From: GJ-E10 sp035625725
GTDB lineage: Bacteria > Pseudomonadota > Gammaproteobacteria > Burkholderiales > Burkholderiaceae_F
Reading direction: 5' to 3'
Assembly (NCBI GenBank): GCA_035625725.1
Contig: DASPPB010000006.1
Location: 1-64,000 of the forward strand
Length of the DNA stretch: 64,000 nucleotides
Shown: positions 35,512 through 44,729 of the stretch, piece by piece
Numbering within the stretch: the first letter of the stretch is position 1
Layout: every line of letters begins with the position of its first letter
The notes under the pieces: generated by a model
The model's database searches: none
Seen by the model: the letters and a program-made list of their open reading frames with translations, nothing else
Told to the model about the DNA's origin: nothing
Translations under genes and position numbers: made by a program

Positions 35512-36269
35512 GCACGGTGCTGCAGACTAGGGATCTGTGCAAGTCCTTCGGCGGGTTGATGGTGACTCACCATGTGAACCTGGGCATCGAGATCGGTGCG
35601 CGCCACGCGCTCATCGGGCCCAATGGCGCGGGCAAGACAACCCTGATCAATCAGCTTGCCGGAGTTCTTGCTCCCTCGAGCGGTTCGATCTGGCTCGACG
35701 GCGCCGAAATCACGCACCTGCCGCCCCACGAGCGTGTGCGCCGCGGTCTGGCCCGGACCTTCCAGATCAACACGTTGTTTCCGCACCTCACGCCGCTGGA
35801 GGCGGTAACCAACGCCATCATCGAACGCCAGCGTGCCGAGCTCAGTGTTTTTCAGCGACGCTTTTTTCGGCTGACGCGTCGCAGCGCCGAACTCGACGAG
35901 GCCCATGCGTTGCTCACGCGGTTGAATCTTGCGCAGGACTGCATGCGGCCGACGCGGGAGCTGGCCTACGGCAAGCAGCGCCTGCTCGAGATGGCACTGG
36001 CCTTGGCGTGCCGGCCTAAGGTCCTGCTGCTCGACGAGCCTGCGGCCGGTGTGCCCGAGGCCGAGAGCGACGAGTTGTTTGGCGTGTTGGGCGAACTGCC
36101 CGCGGACATCAGCGTGCTGTTAATCGAGCACGACATGGCGCTCGTGTTTCGCTTTGCCGAGCGCATCACGGTGCTGGTGGGTGGCGCCGAGCTCGTGTCG
36201 GGCACGCCGGCGCAAATATCCGACGATCCGCGGGTGCGCGAGGTCTATCTGGGGAAACGCCGTGGCTGA
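35508..36269 (+). CDS. ABC importer ATP-binding protein, LivG family
   Basis: This 253-residue ATPase has Walker A GPNGAGKTTLINQLAG (near residue 38), the LivG-type long Q-loop insert, a signature at ELAYGKQRLLEMALALA (LSGGQ degenerated to AYGKQ, usual for LivG), Walker B VLLLDEPAAGVPE and the H-loop in LIEHDMALV. The start ATG 35508 overlaps the livM stop. Couples ATP hydrolysis to aromatic-acid uptake with the LivF partner. Confidence 0.9.
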   Translation: MSTVLQTRDLCKSFGGLMVTHHVNLGIEIGARHALIGPNGAGKTTLINQLAGVLAPSSGSIWLDGAEITHLPPHERVRRGLARTFQINTLFPHLTPLEAVTNAIIERQRAELSVFQRRFFRLTRRSAELDEAHALLTRLNLAQDCMRPTRELAYGKQRLLEMALALACRPKVLLLDEPAAGVPEAESDELFGVLGELPADISVLLIEHDMALVFRFAERITVLVGGAELVSGTPAQISDDPRVREVYLGKRRG

Positions 36270-37011
36270 GCTGCTGGCGCTCGACCAGGTGTCGGCCGGC
36301 TACGGCGACTCGGTCGTGCTCGATGCATGTTCGCTGGTCCTGCACGAAGGCGAGAGCATGGCGCTGCTGGGCCGCAACGGCGTGGGCAAGACTACGCTGC
36401 TCAGCACCGTGATGGGACAGACCCGGGTCCACCGCGGCCGCGTGCGCTGGCTCGATGGCGATCTTGCCCGAGTTCCGCGGCACCGTCGTGCGGCCCTGGG
36501 CCTCGGATGGGTGCCGCAGGAGCGGGAGATTTTCGCATCGCTCAGCGTCGAGGAAAACCTCATGGTGGCTGCGCGGCCCGGCAAATGGGATTTGCCACGC
36601 GTCTTCGAGCTCTTTCCTCGTTTGCGCGAACGCCGCCGCAATTCGGGCAATGCCCTCTCGGGCGGCGAGCAGCAGATGCTTGCAATGGGTCGCGCGCTCA
36701 TGCTCAATCCCCGGCTGTTGTTGCTCGATGAACCACTTGAGGGGCTGGCTCCCGTGATCGTCGAAGAGTTGTGTGCGGCCATTCGACGCATGGTCGAGGA
36801 GGAGGGTCAAGCGCTGATCCTTGTCGAACAGCACCTTGAGCAGGCGCTGGAACTTACGCAGCGCTGCGTCGTGCTCGAGCGCGGGCGGGTTGTGCACACG
36901 GCGGACAGTAGAGAGCAGTCGCTCGACCTGGCGCACCTCGATCGCTGGATCGGGGTTCGGTTGCGCGAAGAGGCCGCGCGTCCCCCCGCTGGCCTGGCGC
37001 GCGCATCCTAG
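36262..37011 (+). CDS. ABC importer ATP-binding protein, LivF family
   Basis: This 249-residue ATPase has Walker A GRNGVGKTTLLSTVMG (near residue 36), signature LSGGEQQMLAMGRALM (near residue 137), Walker B LLLLDEPLEGLAP and LVEQHLEQAL. It starts with GTG, overlapping the livG stop by 8 bases. It is the last gene of this importer; a MarR regulator follows 10 bases downstream in the same direction. Confidence 0.9.
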   Translation: MAELLALDQVSAGYGDSVVLDACSLVLHEGESMALLGRNGVGKTTLLSTVMGQTRVHRGRVRWLDGDLARVPRHRRAALGLGWVPQEREIFASLSVEENLMVAARPGKWDLPRVFELFPRLRERRRNSGNALSGGEQQMLAMGRALMLNPRLLLLDEPLEGLAPVIVEELCAAIRRMVEEEGQALILVEQHLEQALELTQRCVVLERGRVVHTADSREQSLDLAHLDRWIGVRLREEAARPPAGLARAS

Positions 37012-37021
37012 GAACCGTGCG

Positions 37022-37486
37022 GTGGACGCCAAGAAAAAAAGATCCGAAAAACCCGATCTGGACCTGGATCTGCTTCCCGGACTGATCGGCTATCAGCTGC
37101 GCCTTGCGCAAATCGCGATCTTTCGCGATTTCAACTCCAGCGTGGGTGCGCTCGACGTCTCGCCCGGGTTGTTCGGAGTGCTCGTCATCATCGACGCCAA
37201 TGCCGGCTTAACGCAAAACGCGCTGGCCAAGGCGACGCATCTGGACCGCTCGACGGTCGTCACCGTGATCGACAAGCTCGAGGAGCGCGGCCTGGTGCAG
37301 CGCCGTGCCGCGGTCCCCGACCGGCGCGCGTACGCCCTGGTCCTCACGCCCGACGGCGTCAAGCTGGTTAGAAAACTCAAGACACTCGTGCGCGAACACG
37401 AGAGCCGGCTTTGCGCGAACTTATCGAACCAGGAGCGCGAGCAACTCGTGCGCCTGCTGCAACGGATCTTCCCCGAGCTACGGTGA
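37022..37486 (+). CDS. MarR-family regulator
   Basis: This 154-residue winged-helix regulator starts with GTG, with a Lys/Asp-rich N-terminus. The MarR DNA-binding helices are seen in LTQNALAKATHLDRSTVVTV (near residue 62) with the wing ERGLVQRRAAVPDRRAYALV (near residue 88). In related bacteria MarR proteins such as BadR or CouR/HbaR-type factors sense aromatic acids or their CoA esters. It is likely to control the adjoining importer and possibly the 4-hydroxybenzoate operon; the ligand is not deducible. Confidence 0.85.
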   Translation: MDAKKKRSEKPDLDLDLLPGLIGYQLRLAQIAIFRDFNSSVGALDVSPGLFGVLVIIDANAGLTQNALAKATHLDRSTVVTVIDKLEERGLVQRRAAVPDRRAYALVLTPDGVKLVRKLKTLVREHESRLCANLSNQEREQLVRLLQRIFPELR

Positions 37487-37494
37487 GTCGCAGC

Positions 37495-37962
37495 TCACTG
37501 CCGATGCAGCTCGATTTGCTCCCGGTGACCAAACCCCCGGCTGTTGTCGATGAAATACAGCCGCGAGGGCACAAGCTCGTAGCAGCGCACACGTGCTAGC
37601 GCCTGCACGAGGGCGGCGGACACAGACGGGAGGCGCCCGAGGAACGGAAACTTTTGCGTGTAGAGGGCGCGCGCACGGACTTCCGCCTCGCCATGGAGTT
37701 CGGCCACCCGGCCCTCGAGCTGGATGCCCTTGATCTGGCGCCAGTCCTCGTAATTCTCGTGAATGGTTGCCGCGCAGCGCGGATCGTGCGCGAGGTTGCG
37801 GCAATGGCGGCTGCTCGGTGAGGATAAAAATATGAGGCGATCCTCCGCGCTGGCATAGAAAACGGCAGCCGCCCACGGCCCGTCGCTGCCCTGGGTCGCA
37901 AGAGTCATAACGTGGTGACTGGCCAGGTATTCCGCGATCGGGGCGTGCGAAATGGGCGCCAT
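37495..37962 (-). CDS. FMN-binding split-barrel (pyridoxamine 5'-phosphate oxidase-like) protein
   Basis: This 155-residue single-domain split-barrel protein of the PNPOx/HugZ-like group has HHVMTLATQGSDGPWAAAVF (near residue 16), LIFLSSPSSRHCRNLAHDPR (near residue 43) and IKGIQLEGRVAEL (near residue 78), typical strands of the fold. Its ATG overlaps the stop of the sigma-54 activator gene, so the two are translated together. A flavin-binding sensor or a minor reductase is possible; the substrate is unknown. It converges on the MarR gene with an 8-base gap. Confidence 0.78.
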   Translation of the reverse strand: MAPISHAPIAEYLASHHVMTLATQGSDGPWAAAVFYASAEDRLIFLSSPSSRHCRNLAHDPRCAATIHENYEDWRQIKGIQLEGRVAELHGEAEVRARALYTQKFPFLGRLPSVSAALVQALARVRCYELVPSRLYFIDNSRGFGHREQIELHRQ

Positions 37963-39707
37963 CAGCCGGGCGTGGTCTGCGTCGTGCTGGGTGCCGCCGG
38001 CGCAACCTGGCCCTCGGCCGATTCGGACTCATGCAGTCGCTTGAGGCGATAGGCCAGTTGCGGGCGCGTCAACCCGAGCATGCGCGCGGCCGAAGACAGA
38101 TTGCCGCGCGCCTTGTCGACGGCGGTTTCGAGCAGCATGGCCTCGACTTGATCGAGTGTCATGACGCCGTTAAAGACGGTTTCGCAAAGGTTGGCCCCGG
38201 CTTCCCAGTGGTTGGTACTGATCTCTCCGTTGCGTCCCAGCGCGAATTCGCCGGGCTGATCGCTCGGACACGACGAAAACAGATGATTGACCTCGATACG
38301 GGTGCCGTTGGGCGCGAGGATCACGCCGCGCTCGATCATGTTTTGCAGTTCACGGATGTTGCCGGGCCAAGGGTAGGTCAGCAGGGCACGTTTGGCCTTG
38401 TCCGTGAAACCACGCAGCTTCTTGGCGTGAATGGCCGAAAATTTTTCCAGAAAGCTCTTCGCCAAAGGGCCAATGTCCTCCTTGCGTTCGCGCAGCGGCG
38501 GAATATGGATCTGATACGCATTGAGCCGATAGTACAGATCCGAGCGGAATTTGCCCTCGGCAATCAGCTGGCGCAAGTTGCCATTGGTGGCGGCGACCAC
38601 CCGCACGTCGATTCGGCGCGTCCTTTGGTCGCCCAAGCGCTCGAGCTCGCCCTCCTGCAACACGCGCAGGAGCTTGCACTGCGCCGCTAGCGGCAGGTCA
38701 CCGATCTCATCGAGAAAGAGCGTGCCACCGTCGGCACGCTCGAATCGGCCCGGCCGCGAAGCCTGGGCGCCGGTGTACGCACCCTTCTCGGCCCCGAAGA
38801 GCTCGGACTCGATGAGCTCATGGGGTATCGCGGCGCAATTGACTGCGACAAAGGGGCCCTCGCGGCGCGGGCCGCTGTCGTGCAGCGCGCGCGCAAACAT
38901 CTCCTTGCCTACACCCGTCTCACCCAGGAGCAGCACGGTAATGCGATTGTTTGCAGCCTTCATGAGCAAATCGTAAGCCGCACGAAAACCTGGCGAGTTG
39001 CCCGTGAGCGCCGACGGGGGCCCGACGCGCGCCCCCATGTTCGAGCGCAGCTCGACGAGCTGGGTCTGCAAGTCGAGCAGTTGATCGGCGATCGACTCCG
39101 GAGTGAAGAGGCTTCGGTACTGATCCGCGTCGTCCCACTCGCCGATGGGCCGGCCGATGATGCGGCAATTCTCGCTGCCCATGCCGACGCACTGCACTTC
39201 CTTGTACAGAATCGGCCGACCCATGAAAGCCGACGTGTACCCGCAGGCGTATCCAATTTGCGTCCAGCAAACCGGCTCGCTATGGACACCGAAAAAATGC
39301 CGGTGCCACTGGCCCTCCCAGGAATTCTCCCAGACGAACTCGCCGTAGAACGAGCCAGCAGCACGATCGAGTTCGACTTTCACCGGGGTGACGCGCACGA
39401 TGCCCTCGAGCGTGTGCAACTGCGGTCCGGTCATGAAGGAATCCAGATCCGAGCCCCCGGGGTCGCGCGAACGTGCCAGCTCGGCATCGCGAATCCCCGA
39501 GGCGTACCCCATCCGCGTGAGCAGCCCTTGGGCGCGGCGCATGCCGAGGGTGTCAATCAGCTCTTTGCGCAGCGCGGCTTGCGCCTCCGCGTGCACGAGC
39601 AGCATGCGGTGCTCGTGCAGCCATATCTGGCCGGTCTCCGCGCAAAAGTGCAGTTTTCCCCGCAGGTCAGCGATTTCCGACATATTGACGCTGCGGCGCT
39701 TGCTCAT
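37962..39707 (-). CDS. Sigma-54-dependent activator of the XylR/DmpR type (V4R sensor)
   Basis: This 581-residue activator probably senses phenol and switches on the pps operon. In order: a XylR-type N-terminal domain (residues 12-115), a V4R small-molecule-binding domain (about 140-205, with GYTSAFMGRPILYKEVQCVG), an AAA+ domain with Walker A LLGETGVGKEMFARALHDSG (about residue 258), the loop ESELFGAEKGAYTGA (GAYTGA replaces the common GAFTGA), Walker B GGTLFLDEIGDLP, an arginine finger region, and a Fis-type HTH at the C-terminus (NLSSAARMLGLTRPQLAYRL). It is divergent from ppsA; matching DNA sites lie between them. A second start at 39683 is possible. Confidence 0.92.
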   Translation of the reverse strand: MSKRRSVNMSEIADLRGKLHFCAETGQIWLHEHRMLLVHAEAQAALRKELIDTLGMRRAQGLLTRMGYASGIRDAELARSRDPGGSDLDSFMTGPQLHTLEGIVRVTPVKVELDRAAGSFYGEFVWENSWEGQWHRHFFGVHSEPVCWTQIGYACGYTSAFMGRPILYKEVQCVGMGSENCRIIGRPIGEWDDADQYRSLFTPESIADQLLDLQTQLVELRSNMGARVGPPSALTGNSPGFRAAYDLLMKAANNRITVLLLGETGVGKEMFARALHDSGPRREGPFVAVNCAAIPHELIESELFGAEKGAYTGAQASRPGRFERADGGTLFLDEIGDLPLAAQCKLLRVLQEGELERLGDQRTRRIDVRVVAATNGNLRQLIAEGKFRSDLYYRLNAYQIHIPPLRERKEDIGPLAKSFLEKFSAIHAKKLRGFTDKAKRALLTYPWPGNIRELQNMIERGVILAPNGTRIEVNHLFSSCPSDQPGEFALGRNGEISTNHWEAGANLCETVFNGVMTLDQVEAMLLETAVDKARGNLSSAARMLGLTRPQLAYRLKRLHESESAEGQVAPAAPSTTQTTPG

Positions 39708-39838
39708 TCGCGTCGTTCCCTCTCTCGAGAGTGAAGTCTAGCTGTTTTTCCCCTCTGGTAGGAGCTCCAAGGCCCGACGCCCTCTGCCGCAAAGGCGGCC
39801 GTGCAAGGGCAGCCCACTCGCGTGCTTTGGCCGCACAC

Positions 39839-39854
39839 TTGATCAAAAGATCAA
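39839..39854. promoter_or_regulatory. XylR/DmpR-type upstream activating sequence 1
   Basis: TTGATC-AAAA-GATCAA is a perfect inverted repeat resembling the consensus TTGATCAATTGATCAA bound by XylR/DmpR/PhhR activators. It is centred about 195 bases upstream of the -24 element of the ppsA promoter. Confidence 0.7.
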
Positions 39855-39879
39855 ATTTGCCGAGCAAAGGGCGAAAAAA

Positions 39880-39895
39880 CTTTCGGAATGATCAA
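39880..39895. promoter_or_regulatory. XylR/DmpR-type upstream activating sequence 2 (half-conserved)
   Basis: CTTTCGGAATGATCAA keeps the right half-site (ATGATCAA) of the same consensus; the left half is weak. It is centred 41 bases from site 1, about four helical turns, the paired arrangement seen with these activators. Confidence 0.45.
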
Positions 39896-40040
39896 GTGCC
39901 GACGCCGCGCTCCGATGGCGATCATGCGTCAGCAACTCGGCAGGTTTCGGTGTTGTGCGATCGCAGCAATCGTGCAAACGCAGATCTGGTGCTGGCTTTG
40001 GCGCGATTGCGGGTTGGGTGCGCACACTCGGGACGCGCGC

Positions 40041-40056
40041 TGGCACGGCAATTGCC
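40041..40056 (+). promoter_or_regulatory. Sigma-54 promoter (-24/-12) of the phenol operon
   Basis: TGGCACGGCAATTGCC matches the consensus TGGCACG-N4-TTGCW at all core positions, with GG and GC 12 bases apart. The predicted start is near 40067, leaving a leader of about 74 bases before ppsA. Confidence 0.85.
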
Positions 40057-40140
40057 TTAAGTCCCCCACTGCCGCTCTCGGGAACCGGTCCGGGTCCTGC
40101 GCCATGAAGACGGCATCAACGTCCAACAAGGAGGCCTCCC

Positions 40141-41976
40141 ATGAAGTTTCCGGTTCCACATGATGTGAAGGCGAAGGCAATTCCGGGTACCGAAGGCTGG
40201 GAACGGATGTACCCGTACCAGTATCAGTTTGTGCACGACGACGCCGAACGGCACCAGTACGAGAAGGAAACGTTCTGGTTCTACGACGGACTGCACTACC
40301 CCGAGCCGCTGTATCCCTTTGACACGATCTGGGACGAGGCCTGGTACCTGGCGCTGTCGCAGTACAACAACCGCATCTTCATGGTGCCGCCCGTGCGTGG
40401 GGTTGACCACCGGATCATCAACGGATACGTCTACATCTCCCCGGTGCCCGTCAAGGACCCCGAGGAAATCGGCCGGCGCGTGCCGAACTTCATGGAGCGT
40501 GCGGGCTACTACTACAAGAACTGGGACGCACTCGAAGCGAAGTGGAAAGTCAAGATGGAAGCGACGATCCGCGAACTCGAGGCGGTGCGCATCCCGCCCC
40601 TTCAGGAGATGGAAGACATATCGGTCGTGACCGAGGCGCTGGGCGAGTCCAAAGGCTACCAGCTGCTAAAGAGCTACGACGATTTGATCAACCTTGGCAT
40701 CAAGTGCTGGCAGTATCACTTCGAGTTCCTCAACCTGGGCTATGCGGCCTACGTGTTCTTCCTCGATTTCGCGCAAAAGCTGTTTCCGAATATTCCGGCG
40801 CAGCGCGTCACGCAGATGATCTCGGGTATCGATGTGATCATGTATCAGCCCGATGAAGAGCTCAAGAAACTGGCGCGCAAGGCCATTGAGCTCGGTGTCG
40901 ACGCAGCGGTGACTTCCAGTACGGAGTGGACCAAGGTCGAGGCAGCGCTCAAGACGATGCCCGAGGGTGTCCAGTGGCTTGCTGCGCTGAACCTGGCGCG
41001 TGAACCCTGGTTCAATGTCTCCACCGGCACGGGCTGGTTCCACCACGACCGTTCGTGGAACGACCAGATGAACGTGCCGTTGTCCGGAATCGCAACTTAC
41101 GTCAACAAGATCCGGCAGGGGCTAAGCATCGAACGGCCCACGGAGGCCGTGCGTGCCGAGCGCGACCGCATCACGGCGGAATATCGAGCCCTGATCGAAA
41201 AGGACGAGGATCGCAAGCAATTCGACGAGTTGCTCGGTTGTGCCAAGACGGTTTTCCCTTACGTCGAGAACCACCTGTTTTACGTTGAGCACTGGTTTCA
41301 CTCGGTGTTCTGGAACAAGATGCGCGAAGTCGCGGCGATCCTGAAGGAGCACGGTGTCATCGCCGATGTCGAAGACGTCTGGCTGCTGCGTCGCGACGAG
41401 ATCAAGCTGGCGCTGTGGGACGTCGTCACTGCTTGGGCAACCGGCGTGAAACCGCGGGGCTGCACGACCTGGCCGCCGGAGGTCGCTTGGCGCAAGGGCG
41501 TGATGAAGAAGTTCAGCGAATGGAGCCCGCCGCCGGCAATCGGCACGGCACCCGAGGTCATCCAGGAACCCTTCACCATCGTCTTGTGGGGCATCACCAA
41601 CAAATCCCTCGCCGATTGGGCCTCGGTGCAGGAGTCCGCGGATCCGAGCGCCATCACGCAGCTGAAGGGTTTTGCCGGCAGCCCCGGCATCGTGGAAGGC
41701 AAAGCGCGTGTGTGCCGCACCGTCAACGAGGTCAGCCAGTTGCGGCAGGGTGAAATCCTCGTTGCCCCGACGACCTCGCCTTCCTGGGCGCCCGCGTTTG
41801 CCAAGATCGGTGCCTGCATCACGGATGTGGGCGGGGTCATGAGCCACGCGGCGATCGTCTGCCGCGAGTACGGCATGCCCGCGGTTGTGGGCACCGGGCA
41901 CGCCACGAAAGTCATCAAGACGGGCATGACCGTGCGGGTCGACGGCTCCACCGGTGCCGTTTCGATAGCGCGCTGA
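40141..41976 (+). CDS. ppsA: Phenylphosphate synthase catalytic subunit PpsA
   Basis: PpsA transfers phosphate from a phosphohistidine to phenol, giving phenylphosphate, the first step of anaerobic phenol degradation. The 611-residue protein corresponds to the mobile and catalytic parts of PEP synthase. The phosphorylated histidine lies in VGGVMSHAAIVCREYGMPAV; counting from the C-terminus it is residue 569, the same number as reported for the Thauera enzyme. AGGAGG precedes ATG 40141. First gene of the sigma-54-driven operon, 10 bases ahead of ppsB. Confidence 0.95.
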   Translation: MKFPVPHDVKAKAIPGTEGWERMYPYQYQFVHDDAERHQYEKETFWFYDGLHYPEPLYPFDTIWDEAWYLALSQYNNRIFMVPPVRGVDHRIINGYVYISPVPVKDPEEIGRRVPNFMERAGYYYKNWDALEAKWKVKMEATIRELEAVRIPPLQEMEDISVVTEALGESKGYQLLKSYDDLINLGIKCWQYHFEFLNLGYAAYVFFLDFAQKLFPNIPAQRVTQMISGIDVIMYQPDEELKKLARKAIELGVDAAVTSSTEWTKVEAALKTMPEGVQWLAALNLAREPWFNVSTGTGWFHHDRSWNDQMNVPLSGIATYVNKIRQGLSIERPTEAVRAERDRITAEYRALIEKDEDRKQFDELLGCAKTVFPYVENHLFYVEHWFHSVFWNKMREVAAILKEHGVIADVEDVWLLRRDEIKLALWDVVTAWATGVKPRGCTTWPPEVAWRKGVMKKFSEWSPPPAIGTAPEVIQEPFTIVLWGITNKSLADWASVQESADPSAITQLKGFAGSPGIVEGKARVCRTVNEVSQLRQGEILVAPTTSPSWAPAFAKIGACITDVGGVMSHAAIVCREYGMPAVVGTGHATKVIKTGMTVRVDGSTGAVSIAR

Positions 41977-41986
41977 GGGGCCGGCG

Positions 41987-43114
41987 ATGAGCGGCGCGGC
42001 AAACTCCCTGGTCGCCTACGCGGCCGATGCGCCGCTGGCGAACTTGCCGCTGATTTGCTGGTTCGAGGCCTGCCGCAAGGACTCGGTGCCACTGGTCGGC
42101 GGCAAGTGCGCTTCGCTGGGCGAATTGATCAGCGCCGGGGTGCGGGTGCCCCCCGGCTTTGCCCTCACCACGGAAGGCTATCGGCGTTTCATGGCGCAAT
42201 CGTGCATCGACCGCGAGGTGCAATCCCTTCTGGCGGAGGTCGATGTGCAGGACATGGAGGCGCTCGAACGGTTGAGCGCCCAGATTCGCACCGCAATCGA
42301 AGCCCAACCGTTTGACCTTGCAATGGAGGACGCGATCGCCGAGTGCTATCGCAAGCTCGCCCTGCGCTGCGCTATGCCCGCAGTGCCCGTGGCGGTGCGT
42401 TCCAGTGCCACGGCGGAGGATTTGCCCGGGGCGAGCTTTGCCGGCCAGCAAGACACGTATCTGTGGATCCGGGGCGTTGACGAAGTGCTGCACCACATGC
42501 GCCGCTGTATCTCGAGTCTGTACACGGGCCGTGCGCTGGCCTATCGCGCCAATCGGGGTTTTTCCGAAAGCGCCGTGGCGATCAGCGTCGGCGTGCAAAA
42601 AATGGCCAATTCGTTTACCGCCGGCGTGATGTTCACCGTGCACCCGGCCAACGGTGATCGTTCCGTCATCGTTATCGATTCAAATTTTGGCTTTGGCGAA
42701 TCGGTGGTCTCGGGCGAGGTCACGCCGGATCATTTTGTCGTGAACAAGGTAACACTCGACATCATCGATCGGACGATTTCCCAAAAGCAGATCTGCTACA
42801 CGGTCGATACCAAGACGCAAAAATCGCAAGCGATGGAGGTGCCCTTCGAGCGCCAGACCGTGCAATCGCTCATCGACGATGAAATCACGGAGCTTGCCTG
42901 GATGGGCAAGCAGATCGAAAAGCACTACGGCCGGCCGATGGACATCGAGTGGGCCGTCGACAAGGATCTGCCGGCGGGCGGCAACATCTACATCCTGCAG
43001 GCGCGCCCGGAGACGGTCTGGAGCGAAAAGCGCCAAGCCCCCGTTGCCACGGCCGGCACTTCGGCAATGGATTACATCCTGGCCGGAATGCTCACCGGCC
43101 GGCGGGTTTCCTAG
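41987..43114 (+). CDS. ppsB: Phenylphosphate synthase ATP-binding subunit PpsB
   Basis: This 375-residue protein equals the N-terminal ATP-binding part of PEP synthase and phosphorylates the histidine of PpsA from ATP. Visible motifs are VPLVGGKCASLGELISAGVR (near residue 35), VAVRSSATAEDLPGASFAGQ (near residue 137), and the C-terminal IYILQARPETVW. PEP synthase thus appears split into two polypeptides, as in Thauera and Aromatoleum. Together with PpsA and the CBS protein at 46552 it makes a complete phenylphosphate synthase. Confidence 0.94.
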   Translation: MSGAANSLVAYAADAPLANLPLICWFEACRKDSVPLVGGKCASLGELISAGVRVPPGFALTTEGYRRFMAQSCIDREVQSLLAEVDVQDMEALERLSAQIRTAIEAQPFDLAMEDAIAECYRKLALRCAMPAVPVAVRSSATAEDLPGASFAGQQDTYLWIRGVDEVLHHMRRCISSLYTGRALAYRANRGFSESAVAISVGVQKMANSFTAGVMFTVHPANGDRSVIVIDSNFGFGESVVSGEVTPDHFVVNKVTLDIIDRTISQKQICYTVDTKTQKSQAMEVPFERQTVQSLIDDEITELAWMGKQIEKHYGRPMDIEWAVDKDLPAGGNIYILQARPETVWSEKRQAPVATAGTSAMDYILAGMLTGRRVS

Positions 43115-43157
43115 CCAAGCGCCAACGTATCGAGTTCGAATTCCCCAAGGAGAAAGC

Positions 43158-44672
43158 ATGGACGCACGAGCCCAGGTAAAACCGATCGACGATCTTCGCA
43201 GCTACATTGATGCCCTGGAGGCCCACGGGCTCGTGCAGCACATCAAGGCGGAGGTCGACTGGAAATTCGAGCTCTGCCACGTCTCCAAAGTCAACGAGGA
43301 GCAAAAGGGCCCGGCACTGCTCTACGAGAACGTCAAGGGCTACAAGATCCCCGTGTTCACGAGCGCGTTTACGACCGCGCAACGTCTGGCAATCGCCCTG
43401 GAGCAGGACCCCTCGCTCTCGATGAGTCAGCTGGCAAAAAAATGGATGGAGCTGACCACGAAAAAGATGATCAAGCCGACCTTCGTCGATCGACCGCCCG
43501 TCATGGAAAACGTTCTCGTGGGCGACGACGTCGACATTGAGAAGTTCCCGGTACCTTGGTTTTATCCGGACGACGGGGGCCGCTTTTTCGTCACTTCCGG
43601 CTATCTCGTGACGCAGGACCCCGACACTGGTTGGACCAATCTGGGCACCTACCGCTCGCAGGTTCTCAGCAAGAACATCCTGGGTTCGCAGATCATCAAG
43701 GGCAAGCACGGCGACATGCACATGAAGAAGTATCAGGAACGCGGCCAGCTCATGCCCGCGGCGGCCGTCGTGGGCTGCGACCCGGTGCTTTTCCTTGCCG
43801 CTTCGACGCTGGTGAGCGCTCAGGTCGACGAGTACGACGTGGCCGGATCCCTGCGTGGCAGGCCGGTGCCTGTCTTTAAGTCCGATCTGACGGGTCTGAC
43901 CTTGCCCGCGACCGCCGAAATCATCGCCGAAGGGTGGATCGATCCCAATGAGCTCATGGAGGAGGGGCCCTTTGGCGAATACACGGGGTATTACTCCGGC
44001 AACAAGCTCAAGGAGTATCCCAAGCCGGTGCTGCGGGTCAAGCGCATTCTCCACCGCAACAAGCCGGTCATGTGGTCAACGACCGTTGGCAAACCGATCA
44101 ACGACATCCACATGATTCAGTCGCTCAACCGCACCGCGACGCTCTGGCATGACCTCGAAACGATGAAGGTTCCGGGCATCCAGAGCGTCTACATTCCGCC
44201 GGAAGCCTGCGGGCGCTTCTGGGTCGTGGTTTCGGTCAAGCAGATGTATCCGGGCCACTCGAACCACGTTGGCAACGCCGTCATCGCCAGCACGACCGGG
44301 CACTATGGGGTCAAGGGCGTCATCACGGTCGATCACGACATCGAGGCCGATGACTGGGATCGCATCTGGTGGGCGCTGGCCACACGCTTTGATCCCAAGC
44401 GCTCGGCGCAGATCATCGATCGGGGCCGCTCGACCCCGCTCGATCCCGGATTGCCGATCGAGGCGCGCGAGATCACCAGCCGCATTTTGCTTGACGCTTG
44501 CACGCCGTTCGAATGGAAAAACCGGCCCACTGAGATCTTCATGGACCGCGCGGTCCTGCAGAAAGTGTCCGACCGATGGAACGAATACGGCTTTGAGGGT
44601 CCAAGCCCCGTTTCGAGCATGATCGGACGGCTGACGCGCCCCGAAGTCAAGACGGCGAAAAGCGGCTCGTGA
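43158..44672 (+). CDS. UbiD-family (de)carboxylase, phenylphosphate carboxylase subunit-like
   Basis: This 504-residue UbiD-type protein probably carboxylates phenylphosphate (or phenol) to 4-hydroxybenzoate. It has the prenylated-FMN enzyme hallmarks TNLGTYRSQVL with the conserved Arg (near residue 173) and EEGPFGEYTGYYSG with the two Glu of the E-R-E set (near residue 276). AAGGAG precedes ATG 43158. Characterised clusters carry two such genes (ppcA and ppcB) plus small ppcC and ppcD; only this one is here. Whether it is equivalent to PpcA, PpcB or another UbiD cannot be decided by eye, so no symbol is given. Confidence 0.85.
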   Translation: MDARAQVKPIDDLRSYIDALEAHGLVQHIKAEVDWKFELCHVSKVNEEQKGPALLYENVKGYKIPVFTSAFTTAQRLAIALEQDPSLSMSQLAKKWMELTTKKMIKPTFVDRPPVMENVLVGDDVDIEKFPVPWFYPDDGGRFFVTSGYLVTQDPDTGWTNLGTYRSQVLSKNILGSQIIKGKHGDMHMKKYQERGQLMPAAAVVGCDPVLFLAASTLVSAQVDEYDVAGSLRGRPVPVFKSDLTGLTLPATAEIIAEGWIDPNELMEEGPFGEYTGYYSGNKLKEYPKPVLRVKRILHRNKPVMWSTTVGKPINDIHMIQSLNRTATLWHDLETMKVPGIQSVYIPPEACGRFWVVVSVKQMYPGHSNHVGNAVIASTTGHYGVKGVITVDHDIEADDWDRIWWALATRFDPKRSAQIIDRGRSTPLDPGLPIEAREITSRILLDACTPFEWKNRPTEIFMDRAVLQKVSDRWNEYGFEGPSPVSSMIGRLTRPEVKTAKSGS

Positions 44673-44729
44673 GCCCGTGCCGGCGGCCGAGAGCCGCCGG
44701 CCGCGCCTACCGGACAGGGGCCTCGGAAC

